Assembly: GCA_030248215.1 (NCBI GenBank)
Contig: JASANG010001601.1
Location: forward strand, 62,001-126,000
Direction of reading: 5' to 3'
DNA from: Enoplolaimus lenunculus
Lineage: Eukaryota > Nematoda > Enoplea > Enoplida > Thoracostomopsidae
DNA length: 64,000 nt
The notes beneath the pieces are model-generated. The model ran no database searches. It worked only from the letters and a program-made list of their open reading frames with translations, and was not told the DNA's origin. Below are positions 12,510-22,920 of this stretch, piece by piece. The translations under genes were made by a program, and so were the position numbers. The first letter of the stretch is position 1, and the number at the start of each line of letters is the position of its first letter.

Positions 12510-12706
12510 GGCCCATGTATAGAATAGGGCCAGAACTGTAGTATAAGCATATTCCTAAGCCTAAGCCTAAGCCTAAGTCTAAGCCTAAGCGTAAGAATGA
12601 GTCTATACCTAAACCTAAGCCTAAGCAAAAAAGTTGGTCTAAAGCTTAAACTGACTCTATTAGAGCCCCGCCGGAATACGGTCCAGCCCTGTTCTATATA
12701 TGGGCC
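12510..12706 (-). mobile_element. TTAGGC-type MITE, type A, perfect 8-bp target duplication
   Basis: AACTATTG occurs at 12502-12509 and 12707-12714 around ends GGCCCATGTATAGAATAGGG and CCTGTTCTATATATGGGCC. The interior is CCTAAGCCTAAGCCTAAG with the conserved CTAAAGCTTAAAC tail. With 11314-11534 this copy defines the family boundaries. Confidence 0.92.
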
Positions 12707-13109
12707 AACTATTGTATATATTGGCAAAAATATTGTCTGCTGATTTCTGTTTGTGAATGAACAAGCAAACAAGTTAATATAGTCACTTGACATAATTGGG
12801 TATACGACACTTATTATTTTTTGGTGGATCTAGCAAAAATGGACCGATTTATCCCCCTCGGGCTTTATCGAGCTGATAATTTTTCGGTGCAAGAAGTTCC
12901 ATTTGAAGGTTGTTGTGGGGGGTTCGACCAAAATGATAAGAAGCGTGACGGATAAGGCAACAACACGAATTCAAAAAATTTACACCTTCAGCGTCGTTGA
13001 TCAATTTTGAAATATCGTTCAAGTTGTCAAAAAAGGTAAATAAACGGTCAAGTGTCAGAAAACCAAAAGCATCGTCTTCCGTTGAAAAATTCTGAATACA
13101 CCGCTGCTA

Positions 13110-13404
13110 CACTGCAGAAAATGGCGAGCCAAATTGACTTGCTCTGAAATAGGCGTTTCAGGACTCCACAAAGTCAAATTCGCGTACACCATAGCCAAAT
13201 TCGACTCACGACTCAAATTCGAGTACACCAGATTCAAATTCGACTCACGAGTTAAACACGAGTACACCAGATTCAAATTCGACTCACTGAGCTGCTCGGG
13301 TGAGTCGAATTTCACTCTGGCGGAGTCGAGTTTGACTCAGTTTGTGTTGTCTGTAAAAGCCGACTTCGGAGAGAGTCAATTTAACTCACCATTTTTTGCA
13401 GTGC
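13110..13404. mobile_element. MITE, CACTGCAAAA ends, with internal tandem units
   Basis: The left end CACTGCAGAAAATGGCGAG is mirrored by CCATTTTTTGCAGTG. Inside, units containing CAAATTCGACTCAC and GAGTACACCAGATTCAAATT are repeated three times, so the element has grown a small satellite. It is the sibling of 6646-6868. Confidence 0.8.
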
Positions 13405-14409
13405 AGGAGACGTATTAATACGACCGTTTCAGAAAAAAGTTTTACTTACAATGATTGAGAAATGCAACTTTTAGTTTCTGCTCCTATTAAAGCTCAGTTA
13501 TAAGCCTCAAACGGTTTTCTCATATTTTTTCCTTCAGTACGTATTCTTTGATGTTGTTAAAGGCAGAGTATGTTTTAAGAAAGCCAGTAAGCTAAAACGA
13601 TATTTTAAAACAATTATATACCGCTCTAGTCCAATACTTACTTCACAGAAATAAACAGAGAAAATTTATCGGGCGAAAACCATATAGAAGCCAGGCGCCA
13701 TTTTAGCACAAAAATATCACCATAAATTTTTCACTTTGATCCCCATTGGGGAGCAGGACTTGGTGCCTGCCTTGGATCCGCCAATGGTGTGGTAGTAGCA
13801 TATGGTCTATTGCAACCGTTGTATAATAACCGGTACTTTTATAGGTTAAGCAGTGCGGTACACAAATGTTACCGCTGCAGTGTTTAATATATATAATTCC
13901 ATTTTGTCAAGCGTGAAATTTGATTTCCACAGGCTGTGAAGAATGTGCTAAAATAGAAACAGACACGTCATAGACAATTGTAGTTTCCCGTTTTCAAAGT
14001 TCATTATCCTGTCAAGCTTATTAAGATCATTTTACTCTCTCAACAGTTTTCAAAATTCGCTTAAACCTCGCTGGCAAATCCAAGGCGGGTCCACTCACGT
14101 CATGGCGGGCTGGAATCAGAACTGAAATTTTTTGTATTAAGATTTAGTACTAAAATTGCGTTTGGCTTCTTGCTCGCGGCGAGCATTTTTCGCCGTTATT
14201 ATATTTCGAGAGCTCTGGTCAGAAATTTCCACATCAGCGTCTGTGTATCGATTTGTTGGCTTGGCCGAAAACAAAGTTTAATATTCATTGATAAACGTAG
14301 GGTTTGACTGAGTGGAAAATATGAATGAAACTATTCAAGCATTTATTATTAAATACGAAGGCGAATTGAACAGTGAAATATACTTATTTTGCTGTACTTC
14401 TGTTTGTAG

Positions 14410-14590
14410 GTGCAAGATCGGATTCGTAGCCAAGGGGGTCCAGGGGGGCTCAAACCCCCTGGTAAATTTTTGGCCTCTCTGCCTCGAAAATATTCAACCT
14501 TGCTTGTAAGTCATCGAAAAACATTGTATGCCCCTCCTAAAAAATTTTATCCCCCAGCCAGGTGAGCTGGCTCCGAGCCTGCGCCGGATT
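14410..14590. repeat. dispersed repeat shared with 48630-48800
   Basis: CAACCTTGCTTGTAAGTCAT followed by CGAAAAACA, then GTGAGCTG, is shared in the same order with 48630-48800. Shorter related pieces (GGAGCCGGAGGGAAGCCAGA) occur near 21255 and 44270. The family is unknown and no open frame spans it. Confidence 0.55.
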
Positions 14591-14699
14591 TTGATCAAGT
14601 TTATATTTGAAACTATAAAAACCACTTTTAGCATAGCGTTTTATCACATGTTCTGGCAGAGTCGACCTGGACGACCAAACTTTTCTATTCGATATATAT

Positions 14700-15041
14700 C
14701 AGGGTACAACCGGAGGTCTGCCTCCGGCTCCGGCAGAAAATCGGCCTTCGGTTCCGGCTCGGACTCCGGTAGAATTTTTACCGGAGGTTCCAGCAATTTT
14801 GGTTGTGAAATTTTTCATAATTTTGCAAAATTTATCCGTTTTGCGCGTTTCCTTTTACTTTTGTCACAATTGTCAGGGACAAATTTCAGAAATTTCGCAG
14901 AAAATTAGCATTAAATCAAACAACATAACAACTTATTGCAGATATTGGCCAAAATTATCTAATTAGCCATCATTTTTACTACGTAATTTTGCTTCACCTA
15001 CGGCTCCGGCTCCGGTATTTTTCACCTCCGGTTGCACCCTG
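14700..15041. mobile_element. MITE, CAGGGTGCAACCGG ends (hAT-like)
   Basis: It begins CAGGGTACAACCGGAGGT and ends ACCTCCGGTTGCACCCTG, about 18-bp inverted ends starting CAGGG as in many hAT elements. Subterminal CTCCGGCTCCGG repeats lie at both sides and the core is AT-rich (TTTTGCAAAATTTATCC). Flanks ATATATAT and AATATAAA are only a weak target duplication. A sibling is at 16855-17211. Confidence 0.8.
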
Positions 15042-15059
15042 AATATAAATAAATAAATA

Positions 15060-15258
15060 TATGCATATATATTAACAATTGTAACACGTATACATAGTAC
15101 TAAATCACCACAAGACGTGAGAGCCCCCTCGGGCTCAAGCGTCAAGCTCCTATAGCTGAGTGGTGATGGTATACGCCTCCCACTTCAGTTACTGGAGTTC
15201 GAATCCTAGCATAAAAGTATGTCTCCGGGGAAATAGAAAATATTCATGTGAGAAAGGG
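15060..15258 (+). mobile_element. piggyBac-like MITE with tRNA-like core (left unit of a dimer, truncated)
   Basis: It ends TATTCATGTGAGAAAGGG next to TTAA. It carries TAGCTGAGTGGTGATGG (A-box-like), CGCCTCCCAC (tRNA-Gly anticodon-arm-like) and GAGTTCGAATCC (B box). The 5' terminal palindrome is missing. Confidence 0.8.
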
Positions 15259-15292
15259 TTAAGCGAAAAATTTTCAGTTTACAATCTGTAAT

Positions 15293-15627
15293 CCCTTCTA
15301 ACATTGAGTTGCCCATAGGCAACTCAGCGCAGTGTATATACGTTAAATAATATATATCGCACAGTTTTAACAATTGTAACACGTATACATGGGCAACTCA
15401 GCGCAGTGTATATACGTTAAATAATATATATCGCACAGTTTTAACAATTGTAACACGTATACATAGTACTAAATCGCCACAAGACGTGAGAGCCCCCTCG
15501 GGCTCGAGCGTCAAGCTCCTATTGTTGAGTGGTGATGGTGTACGCCTCCCACTCCAGTCACTGGAGTTCGAATCCTAGCATAAAAGTATGTCTCAGGAGA
15601 AATAGAAAATATTCATGTGAGAAAGGG
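15293..15627 (+). mobile_element. piggyBac-like MITE with tRNA-like core (right unit of a dimer)
   Basis: It starts CCCTTCTAACATTGAGTTGC, ends ATGTGAGAAAGGG before TTAA, and has an internal tandem duplication of about 85 bp at the ACACGTATACAT segment. A- and B-box-like sequences are intact (GTTGAGTGGTGATGG, GAGTTCGAATCC). A 34-bp spacer (15259-15292) joins it to the preceding unit. Confidence 0.85.
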
Positions 15628-15659
15628 TTAAATCTGAAAGATCAACAGCCTAAAATGGT

Positions 15660-15760
15660 TTACTGTAGTGACCCAAAAAGAGGGGTCCTCATTTTGTGTC
15701 TCAATCGGGACTGTATTTATAATAAGAGTCCGTAAGCGGATAAAGTCCCTAGGTACAGCT
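15660..15760. repeat. fragment of CTGTAGTGACCC-type element
   Basis: TACTGTAGTGACCCAAAAAG, GGGGTCCTCATTTTG and AAGAGTCCGTAAGCGGATAA match, in inverted order, the end of the full elements at 22492-22920 and 41087-41530. Confidence 0.65.
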
Positions 15761-16137
15761 CAGTCGAGTTACGGAGTGTATTATCTTGGCGTTCAGCACA
15801 TATTTGATCGAGACATAAGCAGTCAGAATTTCTTCTTTCACAATATGGGACGAGACTACAGGTCCCAAAACCCATTCCTAGGTGCGAGCGGGCGCAGAAG
15901 CTATACGAACGAGCAAGGACGCGGCGGCCGATCTAAAAACAAAGGAACAAACCCGGGGACACCATAAACAGTGGGAAAAACCTCGCAAGCGAACCGAGCC
16001 TGAAATCATATTCAAGATGGCTCTTCAGCGCTTCCCCCTCCGGCAGCCTGTTGAGCTTGAGGAACCACTAACGATTGGCTGCACGTTCAATAGCGTTTCA
16101 AAAAGTCACACGCCTTTCAACAACTAAATTTCCAAAT

Positions 16138-16281
16138 ATGACAAAGCAATTCTGGTTTAGTTTTACGATTATTTTTATTAGTGTTTTTAATGTTCTATTT
16201 GAATTGTTGTCATTTTGGGTTCAATACAAAACGATGATACTACGAGTGGATGGAAGCGTGAGAACGCTATTGTTCACTGGA
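16138..16281 (+). CDS. possible first exon, hydrophobic N-terminus, unassigned
   Basis: An ATG opens 48 codons that begin MTKQFWFSFTIIFISVFNVL, a signal-anchor-like hydrophobic stretch, and run to a good GTGAGT donor after TTCACTGGA. No matching downstream exon or homologue was recognised. Against it, a TTAGGC-type MITE fragment starts about 80 bp downstream and the neighbourhood is repeat-rich. Treat it as a weak candidate. Confidence 0.2.
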
Positions 16282-16357
16282 GTGAGTTTCAGAATACATG
16301 GCTTTAGCTTATTGACAAATGTTACATTCAACGGTGCAACCGTTTGTATGAGTATGT

Positions 16358-16500
16358 TCCTGGTCTAAGCTTAGGCCTAAGCCTAAGCCTCAGTGTAAGG
16401 ATAAACCATCAACTAAATCTCGGCTTAGGCCTAAGCAAAAAAGTTTAGTCAAACGCATGAGCTTACTGTACTGGTGTCCGGCTGAAAAATGGTTCGCCCG
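16358..16500 (-). repeat. TTAGGC-type MITE, partial
   Basis: CTTAGGCCTAAGCCTAAGCC, then AAGCAAAAAAGTTTAGTCAA and TGGTTCGCCCG, follow the type A interior order in reverse orientation. The ends are eroded. Confidence 0.55.
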
Positions 16501-16854
16501 TCAAGCTAACACGGAACAGCGTGTGAGTGATGCTTCTAATTTGCACAATTACGAACGGAGGGGACAACAACATTTATCAGGACAGTAAAAATAATTGCTA
16601 AATATAACTTTCTAAAGTTGCCAAAAATCGTTTAGCCAGATAGACAAAACACTCAGATGCCTCGCTTTCTCGCCCTTCCGTTGTTGATGACCTGATTCTG
16701 GTTGCGGATATTAACCAACTGATGCAAATGATTTTTGTAAATGTTTCTGGTATTTGCGTATTGAAATCCATCCTGCCGAAGCTCTAAATAACTGTGTTAT
16801 ACAGTTCTATTATTTTAATCATATGGTTTTTAACAACTTTACAAAACTATACAT

Positions 16855-17211
16855 CAGAGTACAACCGGAGGTCGACCTCTGGTTCTGGCTCCGGCTCCGG
16901 TAGAATTTTTGGCGAAAGTTCCGACAATTTCGGTAGCAAAATTTTGCATAATTTTGCAAAATTCGCCTGTTTAGCGCGTTTAGTTTTAGTTTGGTCACAA
17001 TGTTCACTAAAGAATTTACGTAATTTCGTAGAAAATGAACGTAAAACCAAACAACTTAACAGCATATTGCAGATATTGGCTAAAATTAACTTATTAACCA
17101 TTATTTCTACTACCTAATTTCGCCTCAGCTTCGACTCCGGCTGCGAAAAGTGTCGTTGACTTCTGGCTCGGGGTTCCTGCTCTGCTATTTTTCACCTCCG
17201 GTTGCATCCTG
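16855..17211. mobile_element. MITE, CAGGGTGCAACCGG ends (hAT-like)
   Basis: It begins CAGAGTACAACCGGAGGTC and ends ACCTCCGGTTGCATCCTG. The core closely resembles 14700-15041 (TTTTGCAAAATTCGCC, GCAGATATTGGC). The Gly/Ser-like frames it produces come from CTCCGG repeats. Confidence 0.8.
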
Positions 17212-17481
17212 CTATTATACAGTAGAATGAATATTTTTACAAAAGTTAATAGAAAAAGCAATGGTCATGAAAAACTTTTGCTGGTAAATTGTATTGGAAT
17301 TGTTTAGAAGACAAGATTGCTTATCTTTTAACAATTTGAAATGTGTTTTATATATGTACCATACAACTTTAGCGATTGACCAATGAAATGAGTTTCCATA
17401 GGTATACTGGACACTAGTGCGCCTTCCTTTGCTTACGCTTACTTGCAATGCGATTTGCTGAACTATTTACAATGGTTATAC

Positions 17482-17559
17482 GGTGTCCAATCATAATTTA
17501 GTTATTCGGTGTCCAATAATAATTTAGTTATTCGGTGTCCAATCATAATTTAGTTATTC
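17482..17559. repeat. 26-bp tandem repeat, three units
   Basis: The unit GGTGTCCAATCATAATTTAG plus TTATTC is repeated three times with one substitution. Confidence 0.9.
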
Positions 17560-17756
17560 GGGAACAACTCCATAACCAAGAGGGTTAAACAAGAAGTATT
17601 TGGGTTTGTCGACCATAAACAGCTTGCTTAGAGTTGGTAACGCGATTCGCATTTTTTTCATCATCTTCCATCGACTGTTTAACATAAACGTTCTCGTTCG
17701 GCAAAATCGTGTTTAGCGTTAAAACTTCTTTTGTGTATTCGCAAAAATTGAAGTTC

Positions 17757-17845
17757 AGATGGCCGAGTGGTTAAGCCGCTGGGCACTGGAGCCAGATGCG
17801 GTGGTTGCGAATGTTCCAATTCCAGATCGAGTGTTTAGTTTTTTA
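17757..17845 (+). pseudogene. tRNA-like sequence (class II, Leu/Ser-like)
   Basis: GATGGCCGAGTGGTTAAGCC is a typical D-arm/A box of tRNA-Leu or -Ser, and TGTTCCAATTCC is B-box-like at suitable spacing, with a long variable region between. The acceptor stem does not pair, so this is a degraded tRNA or a SINE head. A T-run follows at about 17838. Confidence 0.5.
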
Positions 17846-18344
17846 TTTAGTTGAAAATTTTGGTTTTCGACTTTCAACATTAGGCACAAAAAATAAACAC
17901 ATTGCATTCAACTTGTAAGTATGATTGTTATCGTGGCATAAGGAGAATTGCGACCATAGAAAAAAATTAATAGGTGACAGCAGTACCTTGTAGGGTTAAT
18001 ATAGTTAAACTACGGCAGTTTAGCGGTAGAAATCCTTACACCGGCGTCATTTAGGTACTTGCTAATGTAAATTTAGTCTTGAATCTTGGATATAGGCTAA
18101 TGCTTAACGGTTTTGAGGACCGTGAAATGTCTAATTAATTGTTGCTGATATAAACTGGATAAGAATGGAGTTTATTAATCCATTCGCACATGTATTTGGT
18201 TTTACCCCGTCTTCATTGCCGCGTTTAGGGGCTGCTTATTGAGTGACGTGTCATTATGCTTATACCAATAGCTACAAAATTTGCGCTTTATTTCAAGGGT
18301 AAAATCTGAACTGCTTGCTTAAGGAACCAGGGTAATCCTACGCA

Positions 18345-18506
18345 GGCCCACGAACAGGAATAAGTAGGCCTAAGTTTTGTACTATTTTTTACTTAGGCTT
18401 TAGGCGTTCACCTAATTATACGCTTATCCCATCTTAACGGTTAATGCATAAGCTTAGGAATATGCTTAATACTACTGTTGCGCCCTTTCTCAAAGTAATA
18501 TTGGCC
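18345..18506. mobile_element. TTAGGC-type MITE, diverged
   Basis: It starts GGCCCACGAACAGG and ends CAAAGTAATATTGGCC, with GCTTAGGAATATGCTTAATA inside. It mixes type A and type B arms. Flanking 8-mers do not match. Confidence 0.6.
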
Positions 18507-18952
18507 CAATTTTTGATACTGTGAATAAATTTGTCTGTCTGGCATAGCGAAAAGATTTCCGTGAACGAGCGCCGCCCCCCCGATGTAGTTTCGGCTCTTA
18601 TTTTTGGTCCGAATAATAAATATATGACCTACTGAGCGAACGGTGCGTTACCGAACCCCACGTTCTATTTTATAAAAGTAATCCGATTGCACCAATTAAA
18701 TTTGACCATTACTTTCTTTCTCTCGCTGGACATTGGCTACGTTTAGTTTCAGACATTTAATTAAGCCATGCAGCAGGCATACACAACTTTGATACCCGTG
18801 AACAAAGGCATGGGAAGGGGATTGGTCAGGTCCGGCCTCCATTTGATCTTTTTGTAAAAATGTTCTAGATACTTTTTCAGTTTGTTTAACAAGAAAGCCC
18901 CACCTTAGGAACTTTGGCTGATGCAACTTTCACGACCGTCTTGTTTTTTGGC

Positions 18953-19115
18953 GTGACTGCAGAGTGCAAATACATAGGCTTAAATTTTATACTATATTTT
19001 TTGCATAAGTTTAGGTTTAGGCTTATGGTTACACTTTTTCAACACTTAGGCTTATACTTATAACCGTAGCAATATATATGCTTAATCTACTTTTACGAAC
19101 CTAAAAGAAACATTA
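18953..19115 (+). repeat. TTAGGC-type MITE, partial type B
   Basis: The interior order AATTTTATACTATATTTTTTG, then TTAGGCTTATGG, ATATGCTTAATCTACTTTTA and AAGAAACATTA follows type B. The left end is eroded. Confidence 0.5.
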
Positions 19116-19622
19116 AGCAGAGGCAAGCGCCATAGCTTTTGGATACAATGTTTGATTCTCACGCACTTTGTTCTAAAAACCCCAATGAATGAACCTACCC
19201 GGGTTTTCGTAACTTTGTCCACTCCAGTAGAACACCAACTGTGATTAACTACAAAGCGTGTCTAGCTTGTCGCTCACTTCGCTCGCGAGGTTCCTAGTAC
19301 TATTTTAATTCTGGTTTGACATATGTTTGCCTACTAGGGATCAGATGAATCCCTCACTCAACCACAAAACCAAACGTTGTTTAACGATAGAAACTAAAAT
19401 TGCGCTTGGCATCTCGCTCGCTTCGCTCACTAGTTTAAGTTCATTATTTTATATTGCGCTTGCGCCCGCCCTGTCAAAATTATCCGGATTGGCCACTGAC
19501 TAAAGCATGGCAGATGTGTAGCTACCGTTTGCGTTCGCTGCTGTGACCCTGCTTGATAAGCTTAACATTGATTTAGGTGTGAATTTGATATTGTTCGAGT
19601 CATTGACTTCTTTGACAATTTT

Positions 19623-19817
19623 GGCCTGTGTAAAGATCCTCGGCGGAGCGTTTTTTGTGGGACTGCAATTTAGTAAGCTTAAACTACATACTAATTTTTT
19701 GCTGAAGCTTAAGCTTAGACTTAGGCTTAGGTATAAGCTCATTCTTGTGATTGGTTTTATGCTTAAGCTATGGAATATACTTACACTACTATTGCGGCCT
19801 TGATCTGTACAGTACCC
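19623..19817 (+). mobile_element. TTAGGC-type MITE, type A
   Basis: Ends GGCCTGTGTAAAGATCCTC and TGATCTGTACAGTACCC lie between ACAATTTT and ACGATTTT (7 of 8). The interior holds AGCTTAGACTTAGGCTTAGG. Confidence 0.8.
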
Positions 19818-19942
19818 ACGATTTTGAATATACTCGCCGAGCACTATCCAACGACATAGCTATAGATACTCAGAAACACGCCCTTTGAGCTGAGTCGACA
19901 CTCGAAGAAAATTTGGCAATTATGTTTTTCAGTGTGAAATTT

Positions 19943-20133
19943 TTAAGTTACTTTTAGGGCCCTAACAGTAGATGAAGACTATATTCGTAAGCCTAAAAAA
20001 GCCGAAGCGTTAAAAAATGCTTATTGCTATGCCTAAGCCTAAAGCCTGGACCTAAACAAAAAATGTAATCTAGAATTTAAGCATGCTGTTTTACAGACCC
20101 ACCAAAAACCGGTATTGCCCTACAAATAACATT
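19943..20133 (-). mobile_element. TTAGGC-type MITE, type B, reverse
   Basis: AAGTTACTTTTAGGGCCCTA at the left and AGACCCACCAAAAACCGGTA at the right are the reversed type B arms; CCTAAGCCTAAAGCC lies inside. The extreme ends are worn. Confidence 0.65.
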
Positions 20134-20219
20134 TGCTTGTTAGAACGTTTAAAATCCACATAAATTAAAGTTTCTTCGTTTTCAAATTTCTTATGCATAA
20201 CAAACAAGGCCATTATTTG

Positions 20220-20304
20220 GAATCTTGAGACGGCAAAAAAACTTTAATTGATATCTTTAGACGGCAAAAAAACTTTAATTGATATCTTTAGACGAAATGC
20301 GTTG
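20220..20304. repeat. tandem repeat related to 1-119
   Basis: AAACTTTAATTGATATCTTT followed by AGACGGCAAAAA is present twice plus a partial copy. Its complement matches the second unit of the array at 1-119. Confidence 0.8.
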
Positions 20305-20689
20305 AATTTCAAATCTTACGTCTCAAAGCTGACTCAACAGATAGACGACGGTTATAGAACGACCCAAATCGGCAAAATTCAAAACTACTGTAATAAGTAA
20401 TAAATTTTTAATATTTATAAAGTTTGCTGTTTTGCAATTATGTTATATTTTATTGCGTTATACCGTCTGATTTGTCTGATAAGGTGTTTGAAGCATAATT
20501 GTCTAATATTTAAATTTATTGTGCGGTGAAATAAGCTAGAAATATCAAGTTTAATTAGTTGATTTACGCGTTTATGCTGTAATTAATTTTAGCCAAAATT
20601 GACCGCCCGAAAATCAATTTTTCATTTTGCACCTGAGAATGCATATATACACAATTCAAAATGGTTTACCCATTATTGCACGCATGAAC

Positions 20690-20865
20690 AGTACGAAATC
20701 TGCACAAGAGCGAGATCTTATTCGAGTTCGAGCTTCAAGCTCCTATAGGTGAGTGATGCTCTAATCCTCTCAGCATAACACCTTTTGGATCGGATTCTCG
20801 CGTGAACTTTCAATCGAGATGAAATAGAAAATATTCATTTGACGAAAAGTCTAATATAATATCTG
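20690..20865 (+). repeat. decayed piggyBac-like MITE with tRNA-like core
   Basis: TCAAGCTCCTATAGGTGAGT and GAAATAGAAAATATTCATTT keep the family order, but the B box and both ends have decayed (GGATCGGATTCTCG in B-box position). Confidence 0.6.
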
Positions 20866-22491
20866 ATATATCGCCGATCACACACACATGAATTAAAATC
20901 CTCACGCGGCTTTTCGTGTTTAAAACCTTTATTCTAAGCAACTGACCTGCAAGCTTTACGTCATGAATATTCTGTGACTTGAATGCCGGTTGTAAAATAT
21001 TGACTAATGTTCCATCGGTTCAGTGGCAACTAAGGCGTTTGGCTTGTGAGAGCTGCGCCTATGCGCCCTGTTGTTATTTTGAAGATAATAAATGTTGACT
21101 ATGATTAATCGAACTATTGTAGCGCACTCTCAAAGACAGTACGTGGTTTATTCGTACAGTTGCAGCAGATAATACCCTGTATGCATCATTTGTGACCTGT
21201 AGGAGAACTGCTTTAGTGGAAAGAACAGCAAGAATCAGTGGTGCATAAATGCGCTTGGAGCCGGAGGGAAGCCAGACGGGCTCAGCCCCAGAAATTTTGA
21301 CTTTGGGTCAGAATTTGAAACTTGAAAATTTTTTAAAAACTAACTACAGAAACATGATTGATTTTGAAGTTTTGTCTGGCTAGCTAAGTAATTGAAGCGT
21401 TAGCTAAAAGTACTGAATGATAGAAGCGTATACAAGCGGAAGGGTAGCGGAGATTTACAACTCCCGAGATTTCTGGACGGATCAGATTAAAGGCTTTGAA
21501 TTAATACATCCCCCTCTACAATTTAAGTCGAGGTCACACTCATTCTCAATGGATCCGGTCTCGCGGCTGGAGCGTTTTTTGTGTTTTACAACCGCGTCAG
21601 GAAAAACAGAAAATATTTTATTTCACACACTGAATGGTTGAAATGGGCCTGTAACAGCACAATTGATGTCATTAAAAACCCCCACACATTTATCAGTTGT
21701 AAATTTTGTTTCCAATTTTTAAGTGTCGTGACGGCTACACGCCAAGCCTAAAACAGCCTGCCGTGGCGTGTCACAGCTGTTTGATGGCCACCTGGGGCTG
21801 TTGAGAAAGAATTTGTTCGGGTGGAATCCGTTTGGAATGGTCACAATTTCGTCTCCACATACGCGAGGAACTAAAATGTACGGACAAATTGACCGTTTTC
21901 CCACATGAATGTATACATTTTGGGTTTCTCGTGGGAATTGGAAAAAAACTTGGGATTTGAACTCGGAACTCGAGACTGAAAGACATCCATCGCTTTCCTT
22001 CCGGTTTACGGTTCAATACGAAAAATTTAATACGGTGGGATTAGTGTGGAAATGTCGGAGCATGTAAATTGTTTACCTGAAACCTCGGAACGTAACGAGG
22101 CAGAAAGGATTACTAACTGAGAGAATGTTGTAGTACAAACGATTTGCTGTAGTTATTTCACTAGAAACGTGTATGATTAAAAAATTGAAATGCTGATTAA
22201 AACACTGATATATATTAATTAATCTGGTCAGCTCGCATTTCTGTGTAATAATTTCAACGTTTTGTGCCATTTTGGACCAAAATTAATATCGATACGACAA
22301 CTGAAAATTTTTCCGTTAAAGTTGGTATTTGGACCGAATCAAAATTTAAATAATGGTGCGGTGCCAGGTGCGAAAATTAAGACAATTTTTGGTGACATTT
22401 TACTTAGTATTTCTTTTTTCACTGACTTGTTTCAAGACAAATTTCACTTTTGATTTTCGCTTCCACTCCATCAGAGTATATGGTATCGGTA
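20866..22491. other. intergenic, no gene seen
   Basis: AT-rich sequence with a short repeat-like GC-rich patch at 21250-21300 (GCTTGGAGCCGGAGGGAAGC). The 74-codon frame near 21417 shows no recognisable family and no convincing splice context. Confidence 0.4.
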
Positions 22492-22920
22492 CTGTAGTAA
22501 CCGGAATAAAAGGGGGGACTGATAATTATTTGGCCTTTCCAAAGGGTACCCACACTTGTTATTCAGTTACGGACTGTTATTTATTTTCAACCCACGCTCC
22601 GCCGCCCTTCTTTTCTGATATATATCCGGTCCTGCAATTATCCGTTGAATTAAACGTTTATTTGTCTTGTGTCAATAGCTTGAGCGATAATACAAGGTTA
22701 TACTTAGGAATGTACTTTCAAAATTAAAGTTTCGAACTCAAATTATTTGGTCCTGTAGTTATTTAGGCGCTACAATTTAGGGTTAATTTACATTTATGGG
22801 CTTTAATTAGGGTTTAAGGACTCTATCCGCTTACGGACTCTTATTAGGGATACGGACTTCTATTGATTCGAACTCAAAATGGGGACCCCCTCTTATTCGG
22901 GTCAATACAGTATTACAGTG
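22492..22920. mobile_element. MITE, CTGTAGTGACCC ends, TA target duplication
   Basis: The left end CTGTAGTAACCGGAATAAAA and the right end TTATTCGGGTCAATACAG are inverted and flanked by TA on both sides (Tc1/mariner/pogo-like). It shares its whole interior with 41087-41530 (GGTTACGGACTGTTATTTAT-type words). A coincidental open frame runs through the left half. Confidence 0.82.

Noticed and set aside
14528-14908. Gly/Ser-rich frames in 14528-14908 and 16794-17117
   Set aside because: Produced by CTCCGG repeats at the edges of CAGGG-ended MITEs.
15060-15627. Functional tRNA-Gly genes
   Set aside because: A and B boxes are present, but acceptor and T stems do not pair and the sequence lies inside a transposable element.
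22353-22727. 124-codon frame with a hydrophobic start
   Set aside because: Most of it overlaps the CTGTAGTGACCC-type MITE.
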